A stretch of 64,000 nucleotides of DNA. It comes from Glutamicibacter uratoxydans. Its GTDB lineage: Bacteria; Actinomycetota; Actinomycetes; Actinomycetales; Micrococcaceae. This document shows, one piece after another, positions 1-8,098 of this stretch. The DNA is taken from contig NZ_BJNY01000008.1 of NCBI RefSeq assembly GCF_006539925.1, positions 124,001 to 188,000 on the forward strand, in the 5' to 3' direction. The notes under the pieces were generated by a model. The model saw nothing but the letters and a program-made list of their open reading frames with translations, searched no databases and was not told where the DNA came from. A program made the position numbers and the translations under genes. Position 1 is the first letter of the stretch. The number at the start of each line of letters is the position of its first letter.

Positions 1-173
1 ACAACCAGCGCCCGCGGATTCCCCTCGGCGGTTTCCTGCAGGGTCGCTTCGGTGCGTCCGGCCAGAACAACATTCCACCCCTTCTGGAGAAGAAGCCGCG
101 CGGTGGCTCGTCCGATACCGGAACCTGCGCCGGTAATAACGATAGTTGCGGGTGCTGAAGATGCCTGGGTCAT
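1..173 (-). CDS. SDR family oxidoreductase, N-terminal part only
   Basis: The first 57 residues of a short-chain dehydrogenase/reductase; the rest lies beyond the left edge. The start ATG (171-173, reverse strand) is followed by ATIVITGAGSGIGRATARLL, which contains the TGxxxGIG dinucleotide-binding motif of the Rossmann fold. Then comes a short helix and the VVLAGRTEATL stretch, where the Arg after the second beta strand usually indicates NADP(H) preference. The catalytic Ser-Tyr-Lys part is outside the window, so substrate cannot be guessed. It is divergent from the AEC transporter that begins at 386. Confidence 0.85.
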   Translation of the reverse strand, partial: MTQASSAPATIVITGAGSGIGRATARLLLQKGWNVVLAGRTEATLQETAEGNPRALV

Positions 174-385
174 CAAATTTCCTTGCGGCTAGTGGGTCAT
201 TGGCGAGGCGTGTCTATCAATCCTAGGAAGCAAAGGGCCGCAACTCCCAGAAGTTGCCGGCATATTGCTCCATTGACGGCGTAGATGACGCATGGTGTTC
301 ATGCGTTCTGCGAACTTCCCCGGAAGCCCGTAGCGTAGAACGGGCCGGTTTGAGACAGCGAACCCGGCCAATCCAAAGGAGTTCC

Positions 386-1414
386 GTGTTTCTCGACGTG
401 TTATTTGGCGTGCTGCCGCTCTTCTTCGTCATGATCGTTGGCTACGCCGCCAGCTACGCACCCAAATTTCCTTCCAGCGTCGAGCCTGCCCTCAACGTTT
501 TCGTGTTCTATGTGGCCCTTCCGGCGCTGCTCTACAAAGTAGTAGCCCAGGCCGATGCCAGCGGCGGAGTTCCCCTGGAATTCCTTGGGGCAGCGGCCGG
601 CGCTGCGCTGGTCTTCGCGCTGTTCAGCTGGGCGGTTTTTCGCTATGTACTGCGCTTGGAGAACTCGCAGTCTTTGGCGGGAATGCTGACAACCTCTTTC
701 GGCAATGTTTCCTACCTCGGCATTCCGGTGATACTCGGCGTCATGGGTCCTCAGGCAGGACTGGCCGCCGGCATGGGCCAGCTGGTCCACAATGTGATCT
801 TTATGGTGGGGTTCCCGATTCTTGCACAGATCATGCTCCCTTCGGCTGGTGGCCGGGGGCATAGGCCCAGCGGGGCGCGGATGATGCGAACTGTCAGAAA
901 CGCTCTGCTCTACAGCCCGGTGACATGGTCGATGCTGATAGGCGGTGCAGTGCTGGTATTTTCGCTTGACGTCCCCAAGCCGCTGGATGACACAGTGGAT
1001 CTGCTCGCCGGCGCGGCGGCGCCCGGTGCGCTGTTCGTCATCGGCATGTCTCTGCGCAGGACGATTGAGCGCAGCATGCGCAGAAAATCCGAGGTTTCAA
1101 AGCCAGCTGTAACGGAGGGCTTGGTGAAATCGAAGGTGCGTGGTTCGAAGACTGCGCTGGGAGTGATGGTTCTTGGCAAGCTTCTGGCCTTGCCGCTGCT
1201 GACGGTGCTGTGCCTTGAGCTTTTTGCGCCGCAGCTTCCCGACATCTGGTTCAACACGGCGGTGCTGATGGCCGCTATGCCAACAAGCGCGACCGCCTAC
1301 ATCATGGCCCAGAACGATACCGGAGACGGCGACCCTACGGCGATGGCAATTGTCATCACCTGCATCTTTTCGCTGGTTGCACTGCCCGTGCTTGCCGCCC
1401 TGGTCCTTCGCTAG
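386..1414 (+). CDS. AEC family (auxin efflux carrier-type) transporter
   Basis: Predicted integral membrane carrier of 342 aa, the usual size for the AEC/membrane transport protein family (PF03547), which moves organic acids or amino acids. The start chosen is GTG at 386 because an AAAGGAG ribosome binding site lies about 6 bases upstream and the protein then begins directly with a membrane segment (VFLDVLFGVLPLFF). About ten hydrophobic segments in two five-helix halves can be seen, separated by a charged loop near residues 150-165 and a longer one near 225-255. An in-frame upstream start at 254 would only add a non-hydrophobic tail. Substrate is unknown; no linked enzyme gives a clue. Confidence 0.85.
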   Translation: MFLDVLFGVLPLFFVMIVGYAASYAPKFPSSVEPALNVFVFYVALPALLYKVVAQADASGGVPLEFLGAAAGAALVFALFSWAVFRYVLRLENSQSLAGMLTTSFGNVSYLGIPVILGVMGPQAGLAAGMGQLVHNVIFMVGFPILAQIMLPSAGGRGHRPSGARMMRTVRNALLYSPVTWSMLIGGAVLVFSLDVPKPLDDTVDLLAGAAAPGALFVIGMSLRRTIERSMRRKSEVSKPAVTEGLVKSKVRGSKTALGVMVLGKLLALPLLTVLCLELFAPQLPDIWFNTAVLMAAMPTSATAYIMAQNDTGDGDPTAMAIVITCIFSLVALPVLAALVLR

Positions 1415-1531
1415 ACGCGGGGCCAGTGCCTTGACCCTGCAGCTAGCTAGCGACATGCTGGTAGTCAGCGCGTCGAAACGGCAGAGGCCGTGAACTACTG
1501 GACGTGAAACGCGGAAGAAGAACGGGGACCC

Positions 1532-1867
1532 ATGAAAAAGTTTTCACTTACCGCTATCGCTCGGGCAGAGCTGCGCGAAGCATCGACCTCCAGCAACGGG
1601 CGCGCGGCTAGGACCGTTTTCGGCGGACATGAGCATACTTTGCGCCAGACAGTGATTGCCCTGGCGGCCGGAACCGAACTGCAGGAACATGAGAACCCAG
1701 GCGAGGCGACGGTTCTGGTGCTGGGCGGGCGAATCAGAATCAGCTCGAATAATGAACAGTGGGAAGGCCGCGACCAGGATCTGCTGATTCTCCCAGAGGG
1801 AAAGACCCAAATCACCGCACTGGAAGAGTCGAGCATACTGCTCAGCGTCGCAAAGCTTGGCAATTAG
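1532..1867 (+). CDS. small cupin-domain protein
   Basis: A 111-residue single-cupin protein. The region around residues 45-100 has the two-motif beta-barrel pattern: a weak motif 1 (IALAAGTELQEHENPGEATV, with H and E as possible metal ligands), a central glycine turn (VLGGRIRI) and motif 2 near LLILPEGKTQI. The second histidine typical of metal-binding cupins is missing, so the site may not be catalytic. Such small proteins often act as sugar or stress-related isomerases or as binding modules; the specific role is unknown. It has its own start with weak spacing to a GGGGACC-type site and ends directly before a very strong hairpin. Confidence 0.7.
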   Translation: MKKFSLTAIARAELREASTSSNGRAARTVFGGHEHTLRQTVIALAAGTELQEHENPGEATVLVLGGRIRISSNNEQWEGRDQDLLILPEGKTQITALEESSILLSVAKLGN

Positions 1868-1872
1868 TAGAC

Positions 1873-1922
1873 AAAGCCAAAGATCGCGTAATGACTTACG
1901 TCATTACGCGATCTTTGGCTTT
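1873..1922 (+). terminator. strong perfect hairpin after the cupin gene
   Basis: Arms 1873-1895 and 1900-1922 are perfectly complementary over 23 bp with a 4-base TTAC loop. The hairpin starts 6 bases after the cupin stop codon. The right arm ends in TTT followed by AAAAG, so it works as an intrinsic terminator on the plus strand; the AAA at the start of the left arm gives a short T run for the opposite strand too. Confidence 0.75.
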
Positions 1923-1928
1923 AAAAGA

Positions 1929-1972
1929 ACGTAGAGATCACGCCCGACGCCTCAGGGGAATGATCTCTACGT
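1929..1972. repeat. second inverted repeat next to the terminator
   Basis: Arms ACGTAGAGATCA (1929-1940) and its exact complement (1961-1972) form a 12-bp stem around a 20-base loop. There is no T run. It lies between two convergent genes and may be a backup terminator or mRNA 3' end stabiliser. Confidence 0.6.
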
Positions 1973-1983
1973 GGTCTATATGG

Positions 1984-1997
1984 TGCACCTAGGTGCA
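1984..1997. repeat. 14-bp perfect palindrome TGCACCTAGGTGCA
   Basis: A perfect 14-bp dyad without spacer, 4 bases from the stop codon of the 61-aa gene at 2002-2187. Being a spacer-free palindrome, it is more like a protein binding site than an RNA hairpin; no role is known. Confidence 0.5.
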
Positions 1998-2001
1998 ATT
2001 C

Positions 2002-2187
2002 TTAGTGCCGTCCGAAGAACTTGCTCCAGATGCTCGGCGTTTCGCCGGTGATGCGAATGCGCGGGGCGATATCAGGGTCCAGGTTCTCAATTGGGTGGAA
2101 GAGGCCTGAGCTCAGAGCTTCGGTGGCCACTACAACGCACTTTCCTTCAGGTGAGCAGTACACGTTTGCTGGATTGATAGCGGTCAT
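2002..2187 (-). CDS. small protein of unknown function (61 aa) beside the urate cluster
   Basis: I do not recognise this protein. It is supported as a real gene by an AAGGAGGG ribosome binding site 4-5 bases before the ATG and by its isolated position between a terminator stack and the shared control region of uraD. It is soluble, with no signal peptide or membrane segment; one Cys pair (YCSPEGKC, Cys11 and Cys17) and a conserved-looking C-terminal WSKFFGRH. It is divergent from uraD, with which it shares 327 bp of upstream sequence, so co-regulation with urate degradation is likely. Confidence 0.65.
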   Translation of the reverse strand: MTAINPANVYCSPEGKCVVVATEALSSGLFHPIENLDPDIAPRIRITGETPSIWSKFFGRH

Positions 2188-2514
2188 TGTGACCCTCCTT
2201 CAAATGATATCCACTTCCGAATCGTGGAAGTTTTCTTTTGCCTTACGAAACTAGTATGTAGTGAGTCACGCTTGGATAGCAAGAGTTTCGCGTAAAAAAA
2301 CTTATCCGCGATGCGAAAATCCCGCATAAGTCGGACTTTTTCAAAATTCTCCGGTTATGACTTGACGCACACCGTGTGAAGTGGCTTACAGTGGAATCAC
2401 AACGTTCCACGGAGTCAACATCTAGTCGAAGCCGATACTCATCGGTGGTAAGGGTGTTCAGCAAGATTCCATGGATTAAGACGCCACTTAGGCACGAAGA
2501 AAGCTGAGCACCCG
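2188..2514. promoter_or_regulatory. divergent control region of the 61-aa gene and uraD
   Basis: This 327-bp gap holds no gene. Three elements are visible: GATGCGAAAATC at 2310-2321, part of the imperfect dyad 2304-2318 that recurs at two other purine loci; a TTGACG -35-like box at 2362-2367 with the palindrome CACACCGTGTG (2368-2378) directly behind it; and GTGGAA/TTCCAC arms at 2391-2396 and 2405-2410, close to the TGGAA...TTCCA half-sites used by IclR-type regulators. An AT-rich tract with a run of seven A (2294-2300) lies upstream. Confidence 0.5.
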
Positions 2515-3009
2515 ATGCATTTGAATGTCTTCAATGAAGTTTCCGAGTCGGAAGCAGCTGAAGTTTTGCGTCCATGCATCGATATTGAGCGCTGGATCAA
2601 CGATCTGGTTTCAGCTCGCCCTTTCTCCACCTTAGAGGAACTGAACGAATCTGCGGCTCGAAGCGCGCAGCCATTCAACCAGGAAGAAATTGCCGCGGCA
2701 TTGGCTCACCATCCACGGATCGGCGAGCGAGCCAGCGGAGACAGCCAGGAGGCAAACCTCTCCCGCGGAGAGCAGTCAACCCTGGACCTGAACGCAGACG
2801 TCTCAGCACGTCTTGCAGTTGCCAACCGGGAATACGAGGAGCGCTTCGATCGCGTCTTCCTCATCCGGGCCGCTGGCCGCAGCAGCGAAGAGATCCTCGC
2901 TGAATGCCAGCGCCGACTAGGCAACACCGATGAGGCTGAACTGGCCGAAGTTGCTGACCAGTTGCGCCAGATCGCCCTGCTTCGCTTGCAGGACGCGGTC
3001 AAAAACTAA
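2515..3009 (+). CDS. uraD: OHCU decarboxylase (2-oxo-4-hydroxy-4-carboxy-5-ureidoimidazoline decarboxylase)
   Basis: Catalyses the third step of urate oxidation, the stereospecific decarboxylation of OHCU to (S)-allantoin in the cytoplasm. At 164 aa it has the family's length and all-helical layout: the catalytic-His motif ALAHHPRIGERA around residues 62-73, the SRGEQSTLD segment with the paired acidic residue, ANREYEERFDRVFLIRAAG, and the C-terminal helix with AECQRRLGN and IALLRLQDAV. It is the first gene of the uraD-uraH-uricase run and is separated from uraH by about 90 bp. A second, more canonical family member sits at 35513-36028. Confidence 0.92.
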   Translation: MHLNVFNEVSESEAAEVLRPCIDIERWINDLVSARPFSTLEELNESAARSAQPFNQEEIAAALAHHPRIGERASGDSQEANLSRGEQSTLDLNADVSARLAVANREYEERFDRVFLIRAAGRSSEEILAECQRRLGNTDEAELAEVADQLRQIALLRLQDAVKN

Positions 3010-3098
3010 CTCCTTGCCTGATTATCTGGCTAGAAGTCTATAGATTTTTGTACCAACTATCCCTCCAACCAATACTCGCAAAGGCAGGAGATGAACAC

Positions 3099-3455
3099 AT
3101 GGCAGATGTAACCGCAGAACGCAGCCACATCACCACCCACATTCTCGACACCGGGACCGGGAGGCCATCCTCCGGTGTCAAGGCCACGCTGGAAGCCAAG
3201 ACGGCATCCGGCTGGCAAGAAATCGGCACAGGGGTCACTGATGCGGACGGCCGCATCAAGAACCTTGGACCGACTCAGGTTGAAGTAGGCCACTACCGAG
3301 TTTCATTCGAAATCGGGGAATACTTCGGGAAGCAGGGAACGGAAAGCTTCTTCCCCGGGGTAACCATCGACTTCTACGTCAATAGCGTCGATGAGCACTA
3401 CCACGTACCTCTTCTTATCAGCCCGTTTGCATATTCCACGTACCGAGGAAGTTAG
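3099..3455 (+). CDS. uraH: 5-hydroxyisourate hydrolase (cytoplasmic)
   Basis: Hydrolyses 5-hydroxyisourate, the uricase product, to OHCU. The 118-aa transthyretin-related protein has all family signatures: the N-terminal HITTHILDTGTGRPSSG with the catalytic His, the Arg of DGRIKNLG, and the C-terminal HYHVPLLISPFAYSTYRGS ending in the diagnostic YRGS tetrapeptide. Start chosen at 3099 because AAGGCAGGAG lies just upstream; an upstream in-frame start would add a non-conserved tail. It precedes the uricase start by only 4 bases after its stop, so the two are translationally coupled. A lipoprotein paralog lies at 32587-33078. Confidence 0.95.
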   Translation: MADVTAERSHITTHILDTGTGRPSSGVKATLEAKTASGWQEIGTGVTDADGRIKNLGPTQVEVGHYRVSFEIGEYFGKQGTESFFPGVTIDFYVNSVDEHYHVPLLISPFAYSTYRGS

Positions 3456-3459
3456 AAAC

Positions 3460-4383
3460 ATGACTACCGAAACCACTGCACCAGCATCCACCAAGATCGT
3501 TCTTGGCGAGAACCAGTACGGCAAGGCCGAAGTTCGCCTGGTCAAGATCACCCGCGACACCGCCCGCCACCAGATCGAGGACCTGAACGTTACCTCCCAG
3601 CTGCACGGTGACTTCACCGAAGCACACCTGGAAGGCGACAACGGCAAGGTTGTTCCAACCGACACCCAGAAGAACACCGTTTACGGCCTGGCCCGTGACG
3701 GCGTCAAGAGCCCAGAAGAGTTCCTGCTTCGCCTGGGCGCTCACTTCACCGGCGAGTTCGAGTGGATCACCGGCGGCCGCTGGGCAGCACAGCAGTACTT
3801 CTGGGATCGCATCAACGATCACGACCACGCATTCTCGAAGAACAAGAGCGAAGTTCGCACCGCTGTTCTGGAGATCGCAGCCGACGGCTCGAAGAGCATC
3901 GTTGCCGGCCTGGAGGACCTCACCGTTCTGAAGTCCACCGGTTCCGAGTTCCACGGCTTCCCAGTTGACAAGTACACCACCCTGAAGGAAACCAGCGATC
4001 GCATCCTGGCAACCGACGTGACCGCTCGCTGGCGCTACACCGAGGAAGCAATCGAAAAGGGTATCGACTTCAACGCAGTTTACGCATCGGTGCGTGAGCA
4101 GCTGTTGACCCTGTTCGCTAACACTCACTCGATGGCTCTGCAGCACACCATGTTCGAAATGGGCAAGGCCGCTCTGGAAGCCAACCCAGAGATCGCAGAG
4201 ATCAAGTTCTCGCTGCCGAACAACCACCACTTCCTGGTTGATCTGGAAGTCTTCGGCCAGGACAACCCGAACGAAGTCTTCTTTGCAGCTGACCGTCCAT
4301 ACGGTCTGATCGAAGCCACTGTCATTCGCGAGGAGACCGAGGCTCGCCACCCAATCTGGACCAACATTCCAGCATTTATCTAA
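3460..4383 (+). CDS. pucL: cofactor-free urate oxidase (uricase)
   Basis: Oxidises urate with O2 to 5-hydroxyisourate and H2O2. The 307-aa protein contains the twin T-fold uricase motifs: ENQYGKAEVRLVKI with the catalytic Lys, PTDTQKNTVYGLA with the catalytic Thr, GGRWAAQQYFWDRINDHDHA, STGSEFHGFPVDKYTTL with the purine-binding Phe/Arg region, and FFAADRPYGLIEATV near the end. It is near collinear with the Arthrobacter globiformis enzyme as I remember it. Start at 3460 is chosen because it follows a GAGGAAG site and matches the family N-terminus. It lacks a peroxisomal signal as expected. Codon use is strongly biased (CGC, CTG, AAG, TTC), suggesting high expression. Confidence 0.97.
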   Translation: MTTETTAPASTKIVLGENQYGKAEVRLVKITRDTARHQIEDLNVTSQLHGDFTEAHLEGDNGKVVPTDTQKNTVYGLARDGVKSPEEFLLRLGAHFTGEFEWITGGRWAAQQYFWDRINDHDHAFSKNKSEVRTAVLEIAADGSKSIVAGLEDLTVLKSTGSEFHGFPVDKYTTLKETSDRILATDVTARWRYTEEAIEKGIDFNAVYASVREQLLTLFANTHSMALQHTMFEMGKAALEANPEIAEIKFSLPNNHHFLVDLEVFGQDNPNEVFFAADRPYGLIEATVIREETEARHPIWTNIPAFI

Positions 4384-4397
4384 TTAGAGCGTTGAGG

Positions 4398-4425
4398 GGG
4401 TGCCGGCGTGTCCGCGCCGGCACCC
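4398..4425 (+). terminator. GC-rich hairpin between uricase and permease
   Basis: Arms GGGTGCCGGCG (4398-4408) and CGCCGGCACCC (4415-4425) form an 11-bp stem with a 6-base loop. There is only CTCTTGG behind it, so termination is probably partial and lets some transcription reach the permease at 4457. Confidence 0.55.
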
Positions 4426-4456
4426 TCTTGGCAGCGACTGACTTAGGAGGTCAGCC

Positions 4457-5992
4457 ATGAGCGCTACACAAGATGAATTTATCAAAGGGACTCGTCCCGA
4501 AGATGCAAAACTGCCCCTAGGTAAATCTTTTGCCTATGGTCTTCAACACGTCTTGACCATGTACGGCGGCATTATCGCACCGCCACTGATCATCGGCAGC
4601 GCAGCCGGTGTATCCCCCGAAGAAATCGGCCTTCTGGTCGCCAGCTGTCTTTTCGTCGGCGGTCTTGCAACCATTCTGCAGACTATCGGCATCCCATTCT
4701 TCGGTGCACAGCTTCCGCTCGTACAGGGAACGTCCTTCGCATCGGTGTCCACCATGGTGGCCATCGTCAACGGCGGTGGCGGTATCCAGGCGGTGTTTGG
4801 CGCAGTCCTTGTAGCAGCACTCATCGGCTTCCTCATCGCGCCGTTCTTCGCGCGAGTCATTAGATTCTTCCCGCCGGTCGTCACCGGCACTGTCATCACC
4901 ATGATCGGCATCTCGCTGACGCCGGTCGCAGCAAACTGGGCCATGGGCGGCAACGCCAAGGCAGAGGATTACGGATCGCTGCAGAACATCGGCCTTGCAG
5001 CCGGCACCCTGCTGGTAGTCCTGCTCCTGTCGAAGGTCGGCAATGCGGCCATTTCCCGCATGTCCATCCTGCTGGCCATCGTGCTTGGCACTGTAGCAGC
5101 AGCCCTGCTGGGCATGGCTGACTTCTCCAAGGTTGGCAACGGCGCAATCTTCGCCTTCCCACAGCCACTTGCCTTCGGCATGCCGGTCTTTGAAATTGGC
5201 GGCATCATCTCGATGACCATCGTTGTTCTCGTAATCCTGACCGAGACCACCGCTGACATCCTGGCCGTAGGCGAAATTGCAGACACCAAGGTCGACTCCA
5301 AGCGCATCGCCAACGGCCTGCGCGCAGACATGGTCTCCTCCGCAGTTGCACCAATCTTCAACACCTTCACCCAGTCTGCCTTCGCACAGAACGTCGGCCT
5401 GGTGGCCATCACCGGCATCACCAGCCGCTTCGTAGTTGCAGCCGGCGGCGGCATCCTGGTTGTCCTGGGCCTGCTGCCAGTATTGGGCCGCGTCGTCGGT
5501 GCCATCCCACCTCCAGTCTTGGGCGGTGCAGGCATCGTACTGTTCGGCACCGTGGCAGCCTCCGGCATCCGCACCCTGTCGAAGATCAAGTACGACGGCA
5601 TGAACCTGGTCATCGTGGCAGCTTCCATCGCCTTCGGCTGCGTGCCGATCGTGAAGCCTGACTTCTACGAGAGCTTCCCAGTATGGTTCCAGACCATCTT
5701 CCACTCGGGCATTTCCTCGGCCGCCATCATGGCTGTGCTGCTGAACCTGCTGTTCAACGAGCTGAAGGCTGGCAACACCAAGGACGCATCGGTGTTCTCC
5801 GCTGCTCCACCTCGCATGGTTCGTGAAGACGAAGTCTGCGGCCTGATCGACGGCGACCACTTCGAAGGCGGCAAGCTGATCGACAAGGACGGCTTCGAGA
5901 TCCCAGTACTGAACTACGAGGAATACGAAAAGGTTCAGACTGGAGCCATCGAGATGCCTGTACCCAGGCTCGCCAAGACCTCAGACCACTGA
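4457..5992 (+). CDS. NCS2/NAT family purine (urate/xanthine) permease
   Basis: A 511-aa cytoplasmic membrane symporter of the nucleobase-cation symporter-2 family with about 14 membrane segments. The NAT signature is seen as QNVGLVAITG near residue 320, i.e. Q-N-x-G-x4-T-G; a leading Gln rather than Glu is typical of xanthine/urate rather than uracil carriers. LVQGTSFAS in the first third is the usual half-helix substrate region. The C-terminal 60 residues are a charged cytoplasmic tail. AGGAGG stands 7 bases before the ATG. Position after uricase makes urate or xanthine import the best inference. Confidence 0.9.
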   Translation: MSATQDEFIKGTRPEDAKLPLGKSFAYGLQHVLTMYGGIIAPPLIIGSAAGVSPEEIGLLVASCLFVGGLATILQTIGIPFFGAQLPLVQGTSFASVSTMVAIVNGGGGIQAVFGAVLVAALIGFLIAPFFARVIRFFPPVVTGTVITMIGISLTPVAANWAMGGNAKAEDYGSLQNIGLAAGTLLVVLLLSKVGNAAISRMSILLAIVLGTVAAALLGMADFSKVGNGAIFAFPQPLAFGMPVFEIGGIISMTIVVLVILTETTADILAVGEIADTKVDSKRIANGLRADMVSSAVAPIFNTFTQSAFAQNVGLVAITGITSRFVVAAGGGILVVLGLLPVLGRVVGAIPPPVLGGAGIVLFGTVAASGIRTLSKIKYDGMNLVIVAASIAFGCVPIVKPDFYESFPVWFQTIFHSGISSAAIMAVLLNLLFNELKAGNTKDASVFSAAPPRMVREDEVCGLIDGDHFEGGKLIDKDGFEIPVLNYEEYEKVQTGAIEMPVPRLAKTSDH

Positions 5993-6076
5993 GGCGGAGC
6001 CGAAAAACAGCACAACTGAAGATGTAAAAAACGACCCGGATGAGAATCTAGACAAAGATCCCTCCTAGTCATCCAC

Positions 6077-6109
6077 GCGGGACCCGCAGGCACAGCCTGC
6101 GGGTCCCGC
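6077..6109 (+). terminator. hairpin after the permease gene
   Basis: Perfect 14-bp arms GCGGGACCCGCAGG (6077-6090) and CCTGCGGGTCCCGC (6096-6109) with a 5-base loop. No T run follows. It ends the urate cluster transcript. Confidence 0.65.
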
Positions 6110-6184
6110 TGGCGTTGCACCGGAAACTACGTAAAGCGCTGACATGTTATTTACCCGCCAGTAACTTGTGGCTAGTGTGGAGCC

Positions 6185-7069
6185 ATGGGCCTATCAACAA
6201 TTCTGGGGAAGAGCGTTCGCATCCTGATCACCGCGAAGGATTCGGTGGCCGCCACGGTCTACGAGCCGGCGGACAGGGCAGTGGGAGTGCTGATCGTGCA
6301 CTCGGCCACGGCAACCCCGCAGGGCTTCTACCGTGGATTTGCCGAATACGCCGCACGCCGCGGCTATGTGGTGCTCACCTACGACTACCGCGGCACCGGG
6401 GCGTCTGGATCGCCGGCGGAGCACCGGGCCATCGGCATGAGCGACTGGATCCGGCAGGACGTTGACGCGGTGGCGGAATGGGCCGGCGAGCAATACCCGC
6501 AGCTGGCGCAGTTCGCGCTGGGCCACAGTGTGGGCGGGCATGCGCTGGTGCTCAACTACGGCACCCAAAGGCTCTCCGGCGCGGTGGTCATTGCCAGCCA
6601 TGTTGCGGCCATCCGCACCATCGAATCGCTGCCCGAGAGGCTGCGCGTGATGCTGATCCTGAACCTGATCGGGCCGGCGGCCAGCCTGATCGCCGGATAT
6701 ATGCCGGGCCGCCGGTTGGGCCTGGGTGAAGATATCCCCACGGCGGCCATGCTTGAATGGAGCCGCTGGACCGCCAAAAAGCACTACTTCTTTGACGACC
6801 CGGGCATGCAGGCCGCCGCCCGCGCGGCCAAGATGACGGTGCCGGTGCTGGCGCTGGGCGCCAGCGACGACCCCTGGGCCTCGCCGGCGCAGATGGACCA
6901 GCTCACCGGGCATCTGACTGCCGCCTCGGTGCAGCGGCGCACCGCCACCCCGCAGGAGCTGGGCGTGCCGAGCATCGGCCACCATGGGCTGATGCGCCGC
7001 GGCGTGGGAGAAAAAGCCTGGGAGCAGATCCTTGAATGGCTCGGGGCCCAGAACCCCGGAGTGAACTAG
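6185..7069 (+). CDS. alpha/beta hydrolase family protein
   Basis: Serine hydrolase-like protein of 294 aa. The nucleophile elbow is GHSVGG (around residue 118), preceded by the oxyanion-region strand GVLIVHSATATPQGFYR and the YDYRGTGAS loop; the acid is likely Asp in LGASDDPWASPAQ (around 228) and the base His in SIGHHGLMR near the C terminus. It resembles the YbdG/alpha-beta hydrolase group annotated as esterases or thioesterases of unknown substrate. It ends convergently with the amidase gene, their coding regions overlapping by 4 bases. Confidence 0.82.
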   Translation: MGLSTILGKSVRILITAKDSVAATVYEPADRAVGVLIVHSATATPQGFYRGFAEYAARRGYVVLTYDYRGTGASGSPAEHRAIGMSDWIRQDVDAVAEWAGEQYPQLAQFALGHSVGGHALVLNYGTQRLSGAVVIASHVAAIRTIESLPERLRVMLILNLIGPAASLIAGYMPGRRLGLGEDIPTAAMLEWSRWTAKKHYFFDDPGMQAAARAAKMTVPVLALGASDDPWASPAQMDQLTGHLTAASVQRRTATPQELGVPSIGHHGLMRRGVGEKAWEQILEWLGAQNPGVN

Positions 7070-7860
7070 AGCTCCACCATATTCTTTAACACCGGCAGCT
7101 TTTCCCTGGCCTGTTCCACCAGGTCCAGGTCCAGGTCGACGATGAGTAGTTCAGGGGCGGCTCCAGCCTGAGCGATGATCCTGCCCAGCGGATCGACTGC
7201 CAGCGAATGGCCCACCCCCAGGGGCGTCGTTCCAGCCGCCTGACGGCCGACGCTTTCGGGATCTGCCTGCCCCACGGCAATCACGAAGGTGGTGGTATCC
7301 AGGGCGCGGGCCTGGGCCAGCGTCGTCCACTGCTCGACTTTGCCTTCGCCGGCGCCCCAGGAAGCGCTGATGATGTTGATTGCGGCCCCGGCCTTGGCGT
7401 TGGCGATAAACAAGTTCGGGAACCGCAGGTCATAGCAGATGCCCAAGCCGATGGTGCTGCCTTCGAGCTCGAACTGCACGGGGGCGTCCCCGGGCGTGAC
7501 AGCATCCGATTCGAGGTAGCCGAAGGCGTCGAAGAGGTGGATCTTGTCGTAGTGGGCGTCGACGCCCTGGCCGGTGGCCAAGAGGGTGTTGCGCACCCGG
7601 CCGTCCTCGCCGGGCGTGAACATGCCGGCCACGATCGTGATGCCCAGGTCCCGGGCCTGCTGCCTGACGATTCCAGCCCAGCGCGCGTTGACCGGTTCGG
7701 CGAACTTGGCCACGGGATTGCCGAAGGCCACCTGCATCGCCTCCGGAAACACCACCAGCGACGCGCCGGCGGCGGCCGCCTGCTTGGCATGGTCGCGGAT
7801 GATGGCAAGATTCCGCTGCGGATCTGCAGTACTGAGCACCTGAGCCAACGCGATTTTCAT
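7066..7860 (-). CDS. carbon-nitrogen hydrolase (nitrilase superfamily amidase)
   Basis: A 264-aa CN-hydrolase domain protein with the full Glu-Lys-Cys triad: Glu in LVVFPEAMQ (about residue 40), Lys in YDKIHLFDAFGY (about 108) and Cys in GLGICYDLRFPNLF (about 141). The family hydrolyses amides or nitriles; the FGYxES pattern and size fit omega-amidase or carbamoyl-putrescine-type relatives and bacterial homologs of deaminated glutathione amidase. No partner gene fixes the substrate. The ribosome binding site is weak. It overlaps the hydrolase gene 3' end by 4 bases. Confidence 0.88.
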   Translation of the reverse strand: MKIALAQVLSTADPQRNLAIIRDHAKQAAAAGASLVVFPEAMQVAFGNPVAKFAEPVNARWAGIVRQQARDLGITIVAGMFTPGEDGRVRNTLLATGQGVDAHYDKIHLFDAFGYLESDAVTPGDAPVQFELEGSTIGLGICYDLRFPNLFIANAKAGAAINIISASWGAGEGKVEQWTTLAQARALDTTTFVIAVGQADPESVGRQAAGTTPLGVGHSLAVDPLGRIIAQAGAAPELLIVDLDLDLVEQAREKLPVLKNMVEL

Positions 7861-8001
7861 AAACTATGCCGTCCCTTCGAAGCCTGCGGCTGGATCCCCT
7901 ACCAGTTTCGACTGTATGGAACAGGGCTGCAAGCCGCCAGCTCACGAGGTACACTTTTTCTGCGCGGCAATCCGCGCAGCGATTTTTGGAGGTGATGCCC
8001 G

Positions 8002-8052
8002 ATGTCTGCAGTACCGACAGCGGGCGCCGCCTACCCGAACCGCGCAGACTAG
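8002..8052 (+). CDS. possible leader peptide upstream of the patatin gene
   Basis: A 16-codon frame (MSAVPTAGAAYPNRAD) has a good GGAGG site at a spacing of about 9 bases and lies about 50 bases before the patatin start. A longer overlapping frame from 7995 ends at 8102 with its TGA overlapping the patatin ATG. Either could couple translation, but this may be chance. Confidence 0.25.
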   Translation: MSAVPTAGAAYPNRAD

Positions 8053-8098
8053 CAGCTGCGCCTCGGCGCCCGAAGATTCTTCATCGAAGGGCAATGCC

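Noticed and set aside
4517-5860. 447-codon minus-strand frame opposite the purine permease
   Set aside because: Mirror of a strongly codon-biased membrane protein gene; no motif and no start signal.
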